From Sutterella sp. (lineage in GTDB: Bacteria; Pseudomonadota; Gammaproteobacteria; Burkholderiales; Burkholderiaceae_F), in the NCBI GenBank assembly GCA_019418605.1, contig DYBN01000062.1:1-64000 (forward strand): a stretch of DNA of 64,000 nt. The letters run 5' to 3'. The notes beneath the pieces were generated by a model. The model worked only from the letters and a program-made list of their open reading frames with translations, did not search any database and was not told where the DNA came from. A program made the translations under genes and the position numbers. Below, one piece after another: positions 62,773 through 64,000 of the stretch. Within the stretch, counting starts at the first letter, position 1; each line of letters starts with the position of its first letter.

Positions 62773-63196
62773 GTCTTTTTTCCTTTTCTTCGCCTGGTTG
62801 ATTTGTTTTTATTGGACTTTTTGTTTATCGGGCGCTCATGTGCGCGCAAACGCAAGTCGATCGTTTCGAGTCCTGCGGCGTCCTCGCGCTCAAGGTGCCT
62901 AGCGTACACGCACGAAAAGCCTTTGACAAACGCGATGGCCCCCTCAAAGAGCCCGGAAAACAGGGGCTTTGTCACGAAAAGGGCCTTTGGGCCCTTCTTG
63001 GCCTGCGCCATTGCGGGTTTTGCGCTAAGTAAATTTGCGTATGCCGCCCTGCGGTAAAATTCGCATCTTGACCGCGCTTCATCAGCTCCCGGGCATGCGC
63101 TCCCAACAGAGAGGGAGCACCCCCTCGCCCCTCCACGTCATGTGCTTGTGCTCTGCACATGAAAAAGAAAACAACAGACAACGACAAGAAGAAAGA
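62773..63196. other. Divergent region between symporter and putP
   Basis: 424 bp. It contains a perfect hairpin AAGGGCC/GGCCCTT (62979-62996), a plus-strand -10 candidate TAAAAT at 63055-63060, and two leader hairpins: GCTCCC/GGGAGC (63099-63118) and CATGTGC/GCACATG (63139-63161). No gene is seen. Confidence 0.5.
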
Positions 63197-64000
63197 ATGT
63201 TTAGCAACCCGACCGCCGTTACCTTCTGCGGCTACCTGCTGCTCATGATCGCGCTGGGCTTTTTTGCCTGGCACTACACGCGCAACTTCAACGACTACAT
63301 TCTGGGCGGACGCTCGCTCGGCAGCATCGTGACCGCCCTCTCGGTGGGCGCCTCCGACATGAGCGGCTGGCTGCTGATGGGACTGCCGGGCGCGGTGTTT
63401 CTCTACGGCATTTCCGAGAGCTGGATTGCCATCGGGCTCACAATCGGCACGTACTTCAACTGGAAGCTTGTGGCGGCGCGCCTGCGCCTTTATACCGAGG
63501 TCTCGCACAACGCCCTCACCCTGCCCGACTTCTTTACGCACCGCTTCAAGGATGAGACGCGCGTTTTGCGCATCATCGCCGCGGCGATCATTCTCATCTT
63601 CTTTACGATTTACTGCGCAAGCGGCATCGTGGCAAGCGCCCGCCTCTTTGAAAACACCTTCAGCATGGACTACGGCACGGCCATTTGGATCGGCGCCGCC
63701 GCCACCATCATCTATGTTTACATCGGCGGCTTCCTTGCGGTGAGCTGGACCGACACGATTCAGGCAAGCCTCATGTGCGTGGCCCTGGTCGTCACCCCGA
63801 TCGTCGTCATGTCGGACCTGGGGGGTTTTACGGCCACGGTCGAGCAGGTGCGCGCGATCAACCCCGACATGGTGCGCATGGTCACCAATCAGAGCGCGAT
63901 CGCCATCCTGAGCCTGCTTGCCTGGGGGCTCGGCTACTTCGGGCAGCCGCACATCCTTGTGCGCTTCATGGCCGCCCGCTCGATCAAGGTCATTCCCAAC
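63197..64000 (+). CDS. putP: Sodium/proline symporter, N-terminal part (cut by window edge)
   Basis: The first 268 residues of an SSS-family symporter. FNDYILGGRSLGSIVTALSVGASDMSGW is the conserved first-helix region of PutP; the sodium-binding residues on TM1 and the TM2 GLPGAVFLYG stretch are present, followed by four to five further spans and QPHILVRFMAARS. The ATG at 63197 is preceded by AAGAAGAAAGA. It would import proline with sodium. The downstream part is outside the window. Confidence 0.92.
   Translation, partial: MFSNPTAVTFCGYLLLMIALGFFAWHYTRNFNDYILGGRSLGSIVTALSVGASDMSGWLLMGLPGAVFLYGISESWIAIGLTIGTYFNWKLVAARLRLYTEVSHNALTLPDFFTHRFKDETRVLRIIAAAIILIFFTIYCASGIVASARLFENTFSMDYGTAIWIGAAATIIYVYIGGFLAVSWTDTIQASLMCVALVVTPIVVMSDLGGFTATVEQVRAINPDMVRMVTNQSAIAILSLLAWGLGYFGQPHILVRFMAARSIKVIPN

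Noticed and set aside
62979..62996. Perfect hairpin AAGGGCC/GGCCCTT as a terminator
   Set aside because: No gene ends there on either strand; it may be a protein site or chance.
1..64000. CRISPR array, rRNA, tRNA, prophage or secretion-system cluster
   Set aside because: No regularly spaced repeats, no conserved RNA cores other than ffs, and no phage structural genes were seen; a tRNA covariance search could not be run.

Overview
The window is about 64 kb of GC-rich bacterial chromosome. It is almost certainly from a betaproteobacterium of the order Burkholderiales. The conserved run ompA | gyrA-serC-pheA-hisC-tyrA-aroA-cmk-rpsA-ihfB, fimV beside truA, nadE-glnK, hda next to divergent purM, pcnB-folK, divergent hemC/argH, and rnfH-guaB-guaA are all typical of that group. 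The many outer-membrane autotransporters and anaerobe-type transporters suggest a gut member such as Sutterellaceae. That last placement is inference, not something the sequence proves.

Layout. 1-370: edge of an insertion-sequence transposase. 760-3529: M20 amidohydrolase with two small membrane proteins (probable uptake and hydrolysis of an amide or peptide). 4106-5380: MFS carrier. 5498-8653: three-part ABC importer of the Trp/Tyr-type solute-binding class. 8995-12000: Smr protein, trxB, truA. 12192-14511: fimV, broken by an exact 205-bp tandem duplication. 14708-26586: a long minus-strand block with ihfB, rpsA, cmk, the aromatic amino acid genes (aroA, tyrA, hisC, pheA), serC and gyrA. 27381-28052: ompA. 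28476-30602: an autotransporter whose upstream region carries a 12-base G/C homopolymer. 31300-36639: glnK, nadE, ppa, hemD, hemC. 36956-40456: a large autotransporter with a zinc-peptidase-like passenger. 40615-47235: argH, uppP, a CNNM/CBS protein, ebfC, dnaX and the 4.5S RNA gene ffs. 47400-50413: tsaD, then a 636-residue transposase. 50453-56953: amino-acid binding protein, folK, pcnB, a HAD phosphatase, hda, purM, rnfH. 57185-60315: guaB and guaA. 60491-64000: MarR regulator, cupin, a dicarboxylate/amino-acid symporter and the start of putP.

Most of the window is housekeeping: translation (rpsA, truA, tsaD), replication and nucleoid (gyrA, dnaX, hda, ihfB, ebfC), purine synthesis (purM, guaB, guaA), tetrapyrrole synthesis (hemC, hemD), aromatic amino acid synthesis, and NAD and nitrogen signalling (nadE, glnK). 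Accessory material sits at the joins between conserved blocks.

The points most worth checking are: (1) the frame-breaking, potentially reversible 205-bp duplication in fimV; (2) a dnaX gene whose tau-specific end lies in the +1 frame behind a C5 run with a Shine-Dalgarno-like element upstream; (3) GyrA with Gln at both canonical quinolone-contact positions; (4) the poly-G tract upstream of an autotransporter; (5) the metzincin-like autotransporter; (6) matching inverted repeats in front of a MarR gene and the neighbouring cupin gene; (7) a terminator-like hairpin in the guaB leader; and (8) a decayed 3' end of the window's own transposase type beside the first autotransporter. No CRISPR array, rRNA, tRNA or prophage was seen.
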